Positions 1-7,949 of a stretch of 64,000 nucleotides of DNA are shown here, one piece after another. Under the pieces are notes generated by a model that saw only the letters and a program-made list of their open reading frames with translations, was not told the DNA's origin and made no database searches. This stretch comes from Bacillaceae bacterium OF18-1A (GTDB taxonomy: Bacteria; Bacillota; Bacilli; Bacillales; Bacillaceae_G). Position 1 is the stretch's first letter; each line of letters begins with the position of its first letter. Location: assembly GCA_027694045.1 (NCBI GenBank), contig JAQEWB010000003.1, forward strand, positions 331,534-395,533. The letters run 5' to 3'. Made by a program: the position numbers and the translations under genes.

Positions 1-150
1 GCCATTTCAAGCTATGCATTGAGAAAGCCGATAGCTATAACATTACTATTACTTATGTTTTTCCCGCTTAATTTACTATTACCAATGCTCGGTGCAGCAG
101 CAATCGGGAATGCATTTCCACTTCCTAAGCGGAACGAAACTATCAATTAA
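1..150 (+). CDS. C-terminal end of a membrane protein (partial)
   Basis: The frame is open from base 1 to a TAA at 148-150 and gives the last 49 residues of a protein whose start lies outside the window. The fragment has a basic stretch (LRKP), a long hydrophobic segment rich in Leu and Met with two prolines, and a short polar tail, as expected for the last transmembrane helix of an integral membrane protein. The gene is followed at once by a strong bidirectional hairpin shared with the convergent azoreductase gene, which supports a real gene end here. The family cannot be named from this piece. Confidence 0.6.
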   Translation, partial: AISSYALRKPIAITLLLLMFFPLNLLLPMLGAAAIGNAFPLPKRNETIN

Positions 151-151
151 T

Positions 152-191
152 AAAAAACAGCATTAACAATAAACGTTAATGCTGGTTTTTT
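152..191. terminator. Bidirectional rho-independent terminator
   Basis: The arms CAGCATTAAC (158-167) and GTTAATGCTG (175-184) form a perfect 10-bp stem. An A-run lies on its left and a T-run on its right, so it can serve both the partial gene on the plus strand and azoR on the minus strand. Confidence 0.85.
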
Positions 192-212
192 AAGTGGCAA
201 TTATAATTTCAA

Positions 213-839
213 TTAAAATTTACTTGCTACTTTAGCTGCTTCTTCAAGACCCGCAGTAATAATTTCTTCTGCCTTATCTGGGAATTGGTTATGTCCTTCA
301 ATAACTACTGTTTCCATATTTGTTGCGCCGAAGAAGCCCATCATAGTTGCTACATATTTAACAGCCATTTCTGCCCCAGCTGCTGGACCTTCAGAATATA
401 CGCCACCGCGTGCATTTAATAATGCAATTTTCTTATCTCCAATTAGACCAACCGGACCTTCTGGTGTGTATTTAAACGTTTTACCAGCGCGGTTTAAATA
501 ATCAATATATGTGTGCAGTACCGCTGGAATCGTTAAGTTCCATAATGGGAAACCGAAAACAACTTTATCAGCTTCTAGGAATTGATTTAAGTACTTATCA
601 GCAACTGCTACTGCTTTTGCTTCTTCTTCTGTTAAATCAAATCCTTTACCTACTTTGAATGTACCATTAATCATGTCTACGCCTACGTATGGTAATTCTT
701 CTTTATATAAATCAAGTTCTACTACTGTATCGTTTGGATGTGCTTCTTTGTAACTTGCTAAAAATGCCTCGTATAATTTCACGCTAACTGCTTGTTCCGC
801 TGGACGGTTGTTTGCTTTTACGAATAAAACTGTTGCCAT
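213..839 (-). CDS. azoR: FMN-dependent NADH-azoreductase
   Basis: The 208-residue protein belongs to the AzoR/AcpD flavodoxin-fold family, which uses FMN and NADH to reduce quinones by two electrons and to cleave azo bonds in the cytoplasm. Visible marks are the N-terminal strand MATVLFVKANNRP, the motif FGFPLWNLTIPAVLHTYIDY (FMN-binding and dimer region, about residues 95-115) and the glycine-rich LLNARGGVYSEGP loop near residue 140. The length is typical. An AGGAGG site 8 bases upstream fixes the start. It lies downstream of, and on the same strand as, the two-component pair, separated by about 190 bases with a weak hairpin, so it is probably a separate unit. Family assignment is secure; the in vivo substrate (quinone or azo dye) is not visible. 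Confidence 0.92.
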   Translation of the reverse strand: MATVLFVKANNRPAEQAVSVKLYEAFLASYKEAHPNDTVVELDLYKEELPYVGVDMINGTFKVGKGFDLTEEEAKAVAVADKYLNQFLEADKVVFGFPLWNLTIPAVLHTYIDYLNRAGKTFKYTPEGPVGLIGDKKIALLNARGGVYSEGPAAGAEMAVKYVATMMGFFGATNMETVVIEGHNQFPDKAEEIITAGLEEAAKVASKF

Positions 840-938
840 TATTTTTTCCTCCTAATACTCACTCTTATGTTGTTATATATGGTTTTAAAAAATATTTTTT
901 GTAATTGTTGTTTGTTGCTTACAAAACATATTTTATCT

Positions 939-952
939 TTATCTCAAGATAA
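939..952. promoter_or_regulatory. Short inverted repeat upstream of azoR, possible operator
   Basis: TTATCT-CA-AGATAA is a perfect 6-bp inverted repeat about 100 bases upstream of the azoR start. It loosely recalls the TATCTC...GAGATA operators of MhqR, which controls azoreductase genes in B. subtilis, but it lacks that motif's inner half. Weak candidate only. Confidence 0.25.
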
Positions 953-981
953 TTTCGTCCTCACATAGACGTATTTTTCCA

Positions 982-1026
982 TAAAAAAAGTCCACCTCCT
1001 AAAGGCGAACTAGGTCTTACGACTTT
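982..1026 (-). terminator. Probable terminator of the two-component operon
   Basis: Read on the minus strand, a short stem (AAGTC...GACTT with an inner CCTA...TAGG) is followed by a run of seven T. It lies just past the response-regulator stop codon. The stem is imperfect. Confidence 0.5.
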
Positions 1027-1030
1027 TGTC

Positions 1031-1678
1031 TTATACAATCCCATTTTTCACTGCATATAACGCAGCTTGCGTGCGATCAGATAAATTTAATTTACTCAAA
1101 ATACTACTTACATGCGCTTTAACCGTCTTTTCTGTAATAACTAGAACAGAAGCAATTTCTTTATTGCTCATCCCTTTTGCTATTAGTTGTAACACTTCAT
1201 TTTCTCTCGCTGTCAATACATCTACATGAACAAACTGTTCTTCTTCTCTCTCTTCCTCTGGTAATGTTTGAGAGAGGAGAGCACTTGCAATATCGGGGTG
1301 TAATTGAATATTACCTTTATACGCACTTCGAATTGCTTCAACAAGTTGATCTGGTTCTACATCTTTTAAAATATATCCACTTGCTCCTGCCTTTAATGCA
1401 GGTAAAACATGTGCTTGATCAGAAAAGCTAGTTAATACAATTACCTTCACGTCTGGATATTCTTTTTTTATACGTGCTGTTGCCTCAACGCCATCCATCT
1501 CAGGCATATATAAATCCATTAGTATTACGTCAGGATTTGTTTCCCCTACTTTCACTAACGCTTCTTTCCCGTTATTTGCTTCTCCAACTAACTCTAAATC
1601 TTCCTGTGTACTTAAGAAAAATGCTAATCCTTTTAAAACAACTGTATGATCATCAACTAACAATACTTTTATTTTCAC
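1031..1678 (-). CDS. NarL/FixJ-family response regulator
   Basis: This 215-residue DNA-binding regulator is the second gene of a two-gene operon, 20 bases after its kinase. The receiver domain (about 1-120) has the acidic pair D9/D10, the phosphoacceptor D55 in ILMDLYMPEMDG, T83 and K105, so it should be fully competent. The C-terminal LuxR-type helix-turn-helix (about 150-215) has LTARENEVLQLIAKGMSNKE. Start is GTG with GAGGGA five bases before it. The arrangement of a soluble GAF kinase plus a NarL-type regulator next to an azoreductase resembles YhcY/YhcZ of B. subtilis (from memory). Regulated genes are unknown; azoR next door is one candidate. Confidence 0.92.
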   Translation of the reverse strand: MKIKVLLVDDHTVVLKGLAFFLSTQEDLELVGEANNGKEALVKVGETNPDVILMDLYMPEMDGVEATARIKKEYPDVKVIVLTSFSDQAHVLPALKAGASGYILKDVEPDQLVEAIRSAYKGNIQLHPDIASALLSQTLPEEEREEEQFVHVDVLTARENEVLQLIAKGMSNKEIASVLVITEKTVKAHVSSILSKLNLSDRTQAALYAVKNGIV

Positions 1679-1698
1679 GAACTTCCCTCATTTTCACA

Positions 1699-3270
1699 TC
1701 ATAATGGTACATTTACTTTTATGCTTGTTTGTTGCTTGCTACTTACAACTTTAATTGTTCCACCAACTAATTCTACTCTTTCACGCATCGTAATCATACC
1801 GAGTGATTTCTTCTCTTTTATATCTTTTTCTACAAAACCATTTCCTTGATCTACTATTTCTAATGATACATTCTTCTCTGTCACTTTGAAATAAATCGTC
1901 GCTTCTTTTACACCTGCATGCTTACTTACGTTATTTAAAGCTTCTTGCCCAATTCGCCATAGTGCTTCTTCTACTACACGTGGTAAATCGCGAACACCTG
2001 TAACTTGTTCCCTAATTTTCAATCCTAAATTTTCACCATACTGCTTTAAAGCAGGTAGTAATCCTTTTTCTAATCCTGCCGGACGAAGTTGCCAAATTAA
2101 CGTCCTCATTTCTTTTAAGGCTCCTTGTGCTAATTCACGCATTTCATACAGAGATTGATCTACTTTTTCATTTTGGCCTTTTAAAACCGCCTCGGCACCT
2201 TTCGTCATAAAGGTTAGTGAAAATAACTTTTGGGAAACAGAGTCATGTAAATCCCTTGCTAACCGATTTCTTTCTTCCATTCGTACAAGCTCACGACGCT
2301 GCTCATTTAACCTTAAATTCTCTATCATTAAAGAAATATGGTTGGATAACGCTTGAATCACATCGATTGTGTTAACATCAAATTCTCCGTTATTTGAACT
2401 CACACATAAAACACCAAATATATGATTTTGAATATGTATTGGTGTAGCGATAACAGCTTGATTTGGATGTACAATATGACCAACCTGGCGTTTTAATAAA
2501 ACAGGTTCATCTTTTTCTAATGCCTTCTTTGCCGCTCCTTTGACGTCCTCTTGTAGCTCTTCCTCACTATAAGAAGCTCGCAAGGATAGTTCTTTTTCTT
2601 CCCTAATAAAAAACGCCACTTGGTTCCATTGAAATACTTCCCCTACATGATTTACAACTTTTTCAGGTAATACATTAAACTTATGAATCGTTTTTAACGC
2701 TTGAATAAAACGTTCCAATTTCACATAATAATGCGCCCTTCGTTTTTCATTTTCATATAGTTTTGTTCGTTTTAAAGCCGTTCCAATTTGTAAGGCTACG
2801 GATTGAAGCAAAACTAATTCTTCTTCTGAAAAATGTGTCTTACCTGGGCTCGCTACATTTAATACACCAAACTTTTCTCCTCCAGCTTTAACAGGAACTG
2901 TAGCATGATGAAGGATGCCTTCCGTATCTCCCCAATTGTATTCAATTGCATTATTAATCCTTTTACATTCAATAATATTAACAGCTCGCTCTAATTTCCC
3001 ATCTACAAATCCTCTTAAACACCAGCACTCACCTTCACACATCGGGCGTTTATTTTCATATGTAAGTGCCTCTGGCAACTGATAGTCAATTAACTTTGTA
3101 TACTTCCCATTCTCATCTGCAAGAAAAATCCACCCTGTCTTTAAACCTGTTACACTGAGCAACTTTTCTAGGACTGCTTGCAATACATGGTATGTATCAT
3201 TTGATGTATTTAACGTTTCTGCAATTTCTTTTAATATAACTAATTCATTTGTACGATTATCTCGAAACAT
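1699..3270 (-). CDS. Soluble GAF-domain sensor histidine kinase (HisKA_3)
   Basis: The 523-residue cytoplasmic kinase has no transmembrane segment. The order is a GAF domain (about 10-165), a second GAF-like domain (about 190-315), a HisKA_3 dimerisation helix with the phospho-accepting His in RLARDLHDSVSQK (about residue 342), and a HATPase_c domain with the N-box EALNNVSKHA and G-box DQGNGF. The first GAF domain holds four cysteines in the pattern CxxxCxC plus one about 18 residues later (about 78, 82, 84, 102), which could bind an iron-sulfur cluster or metal. I chose the ATG at 3270 because GGGAG lies 7 bases upstream; a TTG two codons earlier has no such site. It is the first gene of the operon with the NarL-type regulator. 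Confidence 0.92.
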   Translation of the reverse strand: MFRDNRTNELVILKEIAETLNTSNDTYHVLQAVLEKLLSVTGLKTGWIFLADENGKYTKLIDYQLPEALTYENKRPMCEGECWCLRGFVDGKLERAVNIIECKRINNAIEYNWGDTEGILHHATVPVKAGGEKFGVLNVASPGKTHFSEEELVLLQSVALQIGTALKRTKLYENEKRRAHYYVKLERFIQALKTIHKFNVLPEKVVNHVGEVFQWNQVAFFIREEKELSLRASYSEEELQEDVKGAAKKALEKDEPVLLKRQVGHIVHPNQAVIATPIHIQNHIFGVLCVSSNNGEFDVNTIDVIQALSNHISLMIENLRLNEQRRELVRMEERNRLARDLHDSVSQKLFSLTFMTKGAEAVLKGQNEKVDQSLYEMRELAQGALKEMRTLIWQLRPAGLEKGLLPALKQYGENLGLKIREQVTGVRDLPRVVEEALWRIGQEALNNVSKHAGVKEATIYFKVTEKNVSLEIVDQGNGFVEKDIKEKKSLGMITMRERVELVGGTIKVVSSKQQTSIKVNVPL

Positions 3271-3331
3271 ACTCAATCTCCCACATACAAGATTTTAAAT
3301 CGCCTCTACAGTAAATCATCTACTTTTCACT

Positions 3332-3359
3332 TTGTACTTATTCGTAACATTGATATAAT
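3332..3359 (+). promoter_or_regulatory. Candidate SigA promoter of pdxK
   Basis: TTGTAC (3332-3337), a 16-base spacer and a perfect TATAAT (3354-3359) precede pdxK. An imperfect inverted repeat (about 3352-3385, GATATAATG...CATTATATC) overlaps the -10 box and start site and could be an operator or a 5' mRNA hairpin. Confidence 0.5.
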
Positions 3360-3404
3360 GGTGAAAACATAGTTTTCATTATATCACTTGAGGGGGCTTT
3401 CCTA

Positions 3405-4229
3405 ATGACATTAAACAAAGCACTTACAATCGCTGGTTCTGACACAAGTGGCGGTGCTGGTATACAAGCAGATTTAAAAACATTCCAAGAACTTGGTGTG
3501 TACGGAATGACATCTCTTACGACTATCGTAACGATGGACCCACATAATGGATGGGCACATAACGTATTCCCAATCCCAGCTTCTACATTAAAACCACAAT
3601 TAGAAACAACAATTGAAGGTGTTGGCGTAGATGCTTTAAAAACTGGTATGCTTGGATCAGTAGAAATTATCGAAATGGTTGCAGAAACAATTGAAAAACA
3701 TAATTTCAAAAATGTAGTAGTTGACCCTGTTATGGTATGTAAAGGCGCAGATGAAGCGTTACATCCTGAAACGAACGATTGCTTACGTGACGTTCTTGTT
3801 CCAAAGGCATTAGTTGTAACTCCAAACTTATTTGAAGCTTACCAATTAAGTGGCGTAAAAATTAATTCTCTTGAGGACATGAAAGAAGCAGCGAAAAAAA
3901 TCCATGCTTTAGGTGCTAAATATGTTCTAATTAAAGGCGGTAGCAAACTTGGTACTGAAACTGCAATCGACGTCCTATATGACGGCGAAACTTTCGACCT
4001 TTTAGAATCAGAAAAGATCGATACAACAAACACACATGGCGCAGGTTGTACATATTCTGCTGCAATTACAGCAGAACTTGCAAAAGGAAAGCCTGTGAAA
4101 GAAGCAGTAAAAACAGCAAAAGAATTCATCACAGCTGCTATTCGTTACTCATTCAAAATTAACGAATATGTAGGCCCAACTCATCATGGTGCATATCGTA
4201 AATTCGTTGCGCCAAAAGAACTTGTCTAA
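3405..4229 (+). CDS. pdxK: Pyridoxine kinase (ThiD-like ribokinase family)
   Basis: This 274-residue cytoplasmic kinase phosphorylates pyridoxine, pyridoxal or pyridoxamine in B6 salvage, and related enzymes act on hydroxymethylpyrimidine in thiamine synthesis. It opens with KALTIAGSDTSGGAGIQADL, the substrate-binding signature of the ThiD/PdxK group. It carries VVVDPVMVCKG near residue 105 and THGAGCTYSAA, with the conserved Cys at about 215 in the anion-hole and catalytic loop. It is nearly collinear with B. subtilis PdxK, once annotated as ThiD. It stands alone, divergent from the sensor kinase, with its own promoter and terminator. A contribution to HMP-P phosphorylation cannot be excluded. 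Confidence 0.9.
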   Translation: MTLNKALTIAGSDTSGGAGIQADLKTFQELGVYGMTSLTTIVTMDPHNGWAHNVFPIPASTLKPQLETTIEGVGVDALKTGMLGSVEIIEMVAETIEKHNFKNVVVDPVMVCKGADEALHPETNDCLRDVLVPKALVVTPNLFEAYQLSGVKINSLEDMKEAAKKIHALGAKYVLIKGGSKLGTETAIDVLYDGETFDLLESEKIDTTNTHGAGCTYSAAITAELAKGKPVKEAVKTAKEFITAAIRYSFKINEYVGPTHHGAYRKFVAPKELV

Positions 4230-4242
4230 CTTATAAATAAAA

Positions 4243-4286
4243 ACACGCACAGAGATAATGCATGAACTCTGTGCGTGTTTTTTTAT
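4243..4286. terminator. Terminator of pdxK
   Basis: ACACGCACAGAG (4243-4254) pairs perfectly with CTCTGTGCGTGT (4267-4278), followed by a T-run. The opposite side is A-rich, so it may also stop the convergent diguanylate cyclase transcript. Confidence 0.88.
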
Positions 4287-4303
4287 AAGCTTACATCTTC
4301 TAT

Positions 4304-5359
4304 TTAAGATGCAGAACTAACCTGATTTCTACCATTTCTTTTTGAGTAATATAATGCATCATCAGCTGCTTGAATAAATTGTTCTGGTGATTCTTCGTAC
4401 TCTGAAATCCCTACTGAAACTGTAATTTTTATTTTTCTTCCATCCAACAATTGAAATGAATGTTTTTCAACTGCTGTACGAATTTGTTCTCCAAGGCGAA
4501 TTCCATAAGCCAATCCCTTCCTAGGTATCAAGATTGCAAATTCCTCTCCACCTTTTCGAAACACCGAACTTTGAGGTGCTGCAATTCCCCGTAAAATATA
4601 CCCCATTTGTTTCAAAACTTCATCTCCTGCGGGATGCCCATACGTATCATTTACATACTTAAAATGATCAATATCCATCAGCAGTAGGCAAAGTGAGTCA
4701 TTTTTCATATATCTATTACCAATATGGCGATTCATCTCTACATCAAACTGTCTCACATTTCCTAAACCCGTCAATGCATCTATCGTTGCATATTGCTTCA
4801 TCGTTTGAAATAATTCGTTGGATTGCAATACATAATTTGCACTTATAAACGTAATATGTGCTGCAACGCTACTACAAACTAAATATAATGCCACTATAGA
4901 TATGTCCTTAAATAAAATAGAAAGTGGTACGATTAAAATAGATAAACTATACATATTAAACAATATCCATTTTGTAAATATAGACACTTTCATCCGCCAA
5001 ATAAAAGTAATTCCAATACCTATCAATACAATAGTATAACAAGCTAATTCAGAAGCTAAGGAGTAATCAGTAAAAACTAACCGAGTAATTAAAATAACGG
5101 TAACTGTTATACTACTAGCCACTGGACCTCCAATTATAATTGCCAAAATAACAGCTAGATAACGTAGATCCAACATAATATCCTCAATGTGTACACCAAA
5201 GTGCATCAACAGTATACTTAATATTCCAGTAAAAATACCTACTGCACATTTCTGTCCAAAAGATAACCCTTCTTTTAACGGTTTATCTCTTAAAAGCTGA
5301 CCTCCAATAAAGATAAAGGAAAGAATAATTGTTGTGTTTACAAATAAATCTCTTAACAT
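4304..5359 (-). CDS. Membrane diguanylate cyclase (5TMR-GGDEF)
   Basis: The 351-residue enzyme should make cyclic di-GMP from two GTP at the inner face of the membrane. Residues 1-180 form five or six hydrophobic segments resembling the 5TM-5TMR_LYT sensor domain. The GGDEF domain (about 190-350) starts at DALTGLGNVRQFD, has MDIDHFKYVND for metal and GTP, and carries an intact GGEEF at 270-274. The RxxD inhibitory site expected five residues before GGEEF is missing (APQS there), so product inhibition through that site is unlikely. Architecture and length match DgcK (YhcK) of B. subtilis. It stands alone with its own Shine-Dalgarno. It could feed the PelD receptor 45 kb away, but nothing here shows that. 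Confidence 0.9.
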   Translation of the reverse strand: MLRDLFVNTTIILSFIFIGGQLLRDKPLKEGLSFGQKCAVGIFTGILSILLMHFGVHIEDIMLDLRYLAVILAIIIGGPVASSITVTVILITRLVFTDYSLASELACYTIVLIGIGITFIWRMKVSIFTKWILFNMYSLSILIVPLSILFKDISIVALYLVCSSVAAHITFISANYVLQSNELFQTMKQYATIDALTGLGNVRQFDVEMNRHIGNRYMKNDSLCLLLMDIDHFKYVNDTYGHPAGDEVLKQMGYILRGIAAPQSSVFRKGGEEFAILIPRKGLAYGIRLGEQIRTAVEKHSFQLLDGRKIKITVSVGISEYEESPEQFIQAADDALYYSKRNGRNQVSSAS

Positions 5360-5480
5360 GAAATAATCTCCCTACTTTTCCATCTATCCCTTTTCTTATT
5401 TTATTGTATACGAAATGCCTATAATTCCCAAAGGTTTTTATTTACTTTTTTCTGTTTCACGTGAAACGGAAAAAAAAGAA

Positions 5481-5507
5481 AAAGGACGAAAATTCGTCCT
5501 TTTTTAT
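5481..5507. terminator. Terminator of the cstA operon
   Basis: AAAGGACGAA and TTCGTCCTTT form a near-perfect hairpin with a long A-run on the left (a T-run for minus-strand transcripts) and Ts on the right. It ends the cstA-ybdD unit across a short bcr1 insertion. Confidence 0.8.
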
Positions 5508-5556
5508 CCCGCATTAACAGGTATTAGATCCCCCACTGATTAAAGTATCACTTTAT
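5503..5556 (+). repeat. bcr1 repeat, internally deleted short form
   Basis: TTTAT (5503-5507) is followed by CCCGCATTAACAG, then CCCCCACTGATTAAAG and a closing TTTAT (5552-5556). These are the left and right ends of the bcr1 element joined at CCCCCAC, a word that in longer copies occurs both in the left arm and before the right end. The last base of the closing TTTAT is the first base (on this strand) of the stop codon of the neighbouring minus-strand gene. Confidence 0.75.
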
Positions 5557-5759
5557 TAACAACAGCGTGATATCTTGCCACCTTTTGCATTAAATCTAGC
5601 CTCTTGCGCTTCAGCGAAAAACTGCTTTTGGCATGCAATCTCTTCTTCTGGATGATGCTTTTTCATATGCTCTACATACGTTTCATAGCTTGGTACTCCA
5701 ACAAGTAAACTAATAAACTGTTTTCTTTTCCCCCATACTTGCCGTAGTCTTTTAAGCAT
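5556..5759 (-). CDS. YbdD/YjiX family small protein (DUF466)
   Basis: This 67-residue basic protein starts MLKRLRQVWGKRKQF, has the family core GVPSYETYVEHMKKHHPEE, and ends in Arg-Cys-Cys. Genes of this family almost always follow cstA-type transporter genes and are thought to help the transporter. I chose the ATG at 5759, which overlaps the cstA stop as ATGCTTAA and has GAGGA upstream. An in-frame ATG at 5780 would lie inside cstA without a ribosome site. Translational coupling with cstA is likely. The cysteine pair at the C-terminus could bind metal, which is a guess. Confidence 0.85.
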   Translation of the reverse strand: MLKRLRQVWGKRKQFISLLVGVPSYETYVEHMKKHHPEEEIACQKQFFAEAQEARFNAKGGKISRCC

Positions 5760-7833
5760 AGTTCCTCGACTCACTTTCATCTCTAGAGATATACGGTGCC
5801 TCTTTTAGTGGCATCGGCTTATTTCTTAATACTTGAATCCAAATTCGAATTGCAGAGATTAATACAGCAATTACAACTATCATAAAGATTCCACAAAGCG
5901 CGGCATCAATATAATCATTGAAAATAATTTGTTTCATTTGAGCGACATTTTTAGCTGGTGCTAACACTTTCCCCTCATCTAACGCTCCCTGAAATACCTT
6001 AGCATGAGATAGAAATCCTATTTTAGGATTTTCATGAAATAGCTTTTGATAACCAGCTGTCATTGTTACAATAAGCAATCCAACAGTTGGAATAAGTGTT
6101 ACCCATACGTATGCCTTCTTCCCCATTTTGAACAAAATTGTCGTTCCAAGTAATAATGCAATGCCCGCTAACATTTGATTTGCAATACCGAAAAGTGGCC
6201 ATAATGTATTAATTCCACCGAGCGGATCTACTACTCCTTGGTATAAGAAATATCCCCATCCCAATACACATAACGTTGTAGCTATTACATTCGCTAATGT
6301 AGAATCCGTTTTTGCAAATGGCTTATATACATGACCTAAAATATCTTGAATCATAAATCGTCCTACACGCGTTCCTGCATCAATCGTTGTTAAAATAAAT
6401 AGTGCTTCAAAGAGAATGGCAAAATGATACCAAAATGCCATCATAGCCGTTCCACCTATTACTTGTGAGAAAATATATGCCATACCTATCGCTAACGTCG
6501 GTGCACCACCCGTACGTGATAAAATTGTTTGCTCACCAACATTTACAGCAAGGTCTTTTAATTCATTTGGTGTAATAGCAAATCCCCATGAAGAGATAAC
6601 TTGAGCTGCCTGCGATACATCCGTACCGATAAGCGCTGCCGGGCTATTAATTGCAAAGTAAGTTCCTGGCGTTAATACACAAGCTGCAATCATCGCCATA
6701 GCTGCTACAAACGACTCCATTAACATCGCCCCGTAACCAATTGGCTGAGCATGTCCTTCTTGTTCAATCATTTTAGGTGTTGTACCAGATGAAACAAGAG
6801 CATGGAATCCAGACACTGCACCACAAGCAATTGTAATAAATAAGAACGGGAATAAGTTACCTGAGAAAACAAGGCCTGTTCCATCGATAAATTGTGAAAC
6901 TGCTGGCATTTGTAAATCTGGCGCTACAATTAAAATACCTATCGCTAGTCCAACAATTGTACCGACTTTTAAAAATGTACTTAAATAATCACGTGGTGCT
7001 AAAAGCATCCAAACTGGTAATGCTGATGCAATAAATCCATATACAATAAGCATAATAGCAATTGTTTCACCACTAAATGTGAACATACTTGCAAGCGTTG
7101 GATTTTCTGCTACATACTGTCCTCCAACAAGAGATAAAATAAGTAATATGATACCAATTACTGACCCTTCACCAACCCGTCCAGGTCTAATGTAGCGCAT
7201 GTATACTCCCATTAAAATAGCAATAGGAATCGTTGCTGCAATTGTAAACATTCCCCATGGGCTTCCGATAAGTGCTTTTACTACTACTAATGCTAATACC
7301 GCTAATAAAATAATCATAATGCCTAAAATACCTATCATTGCAATTAACCCTGTAACAGGACCAATCTCATCTTTAATCATTTCTCCTAATGATTTACCAT
7401 TACGTCTCATCGAAGCAAATAAAATTACAAAATCTTGTACAGCTCCAGCGACAACTACCCCAACAATAATCCAAATTGTCCCTGGTAAATACCCCATTTG
7501 CGCCGCCAAAATTGGCCCTACTAAAGGCCCCGCCCCAGCAATTGCTGCAAAGTGGTGCCCAAACAATACCCACTTATTTGTTGGAACATAATCTTTCCCG
7601 TCATTTAATGTATGGGCTGGCGTTTGACGGTTATTATCTAAACCAAAAACCTTTCTCGCTATAAATCTACTATAAAAACGATAAGCAACTGCATACACAC
7701 ACACTGCTGCTACTAAGAGCCATACAGCATTAATGGTTTCACCTTGTGATAAAGCTATTACACCAAAAGCACCTGCCCCTACTGCTGCAATAACTCCCCA
7801 AAGTAAAATTGACTTCAATGTCTTCACATACAA
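5752..7833 (-). CDS. cstA: CstA-family transporter (carbon starvation protein, pyruvate/peptide:H+ symport)
   Basis: The 693-residue integral membrane protein has about 16-18 hydrophobic segments. CstA proteins import peptides or pyruvate; BtsT of E. coli, in the same family, is a pyruvate/H+ symporter. Diagnostic stretches are GHHFAAIAGAGPLVGPILAA near residue 92, GAVSGFHALVSSGTTPKMIE near 338, and FEALFILTTIDAGTRVGRFM near 478. Start is ATG after GGGGG. The YbdD-type partner follows with overlap, and a LytTR regulator gene lies 116 bases upstream on the same strand. That mirrors the BtsR/YpdB-type control of pyruvate transporters. The substrate (pyruvate or peptides) cannot be decided from sequence. 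Confidence 0.93.
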   Translation of the reverse strand: MYVKTLKSILLWGVIAAVGAGAFGVIALSQGETINAVWLLVAAVCVYAVAYRFYSRFIARKVFGLDNNRQTPAHTLNDGKDYVPTNKWVLFGHHFAAIAGAGPLVGPILAAQMGYLPGTIWIIVGVVVAGAVQDFVILFASMRRNGKSLGEMIKDEIGPVTGLIAMIGILGIMIILLAVLALVVVKALIGSPWGMFTIAATIPIAILMGVYMRYIRPGRVGEGSVIGIILLILSLVGGQYVAENPTLASMFTFSGETIAIMLIVYGFIASALPVWMLLAPRDYLSTFLKVGTIVGLAIGILIVAPDLQMPAVSQFIDGTGLVFSGNLFPFLFITIACGAVSGFHALVSSGTTPKMIEQEGHAQPIGYGAMLMESFVAAMAMIAACVLTPGTYFAINSPAALIGTDVSQAAQVISSWGFAITPNELKDLAVNVGEQTILSRTGGAPTLAIGMAYIFSQVIGGTAMMAFWYHFAILFEALFILTTIDAGTRVGRFMIQDILGHVYKPFAKTDSTLANVIATTLCVLGWGYFLYQGVVDPLGGINTLWPLFGIANQMLAGIALLLGTTILFKMGKKAYVWVTLIPTVGLLIVTMTAGYQKLFHENPKIGFLSHAKVFQGALDEGKVLAPAKNVAQMKQIIFNDYIDAALCGIFMIVVIAVLISAIRIWIQVLRNKPMPLKEAPYISRDESESRNYA

Positions 7834-7949
7834 TCCCCCTTGTACTACTTCTTAGTGGAGATTGTACTAAATTTTCTGAATATTTAAGTTAAATCCTCCT
7901 TATCATGAAGGATTTTTAGTTTATCATGTTAAAATACTCTTACTACTTG

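Noticed and set aside
3338..3709. Minus-strand frame overlapping pdxK
   Set aside because: Antisense to the well-conserved start of pdxK and crosses its promoter.
7199..7591. 130-codon plus-strand frame opposite cstA
   Set aside because: Antisense of membrane-helix codons, no start signal.
7834..7949. Terminator between the LytTR gene and cstA
   Set aside because: The AATCCTCCTT...AAGGATTTTT hairpin has its T-run on the plus strand, the wrong direction for these minus-strand genes.
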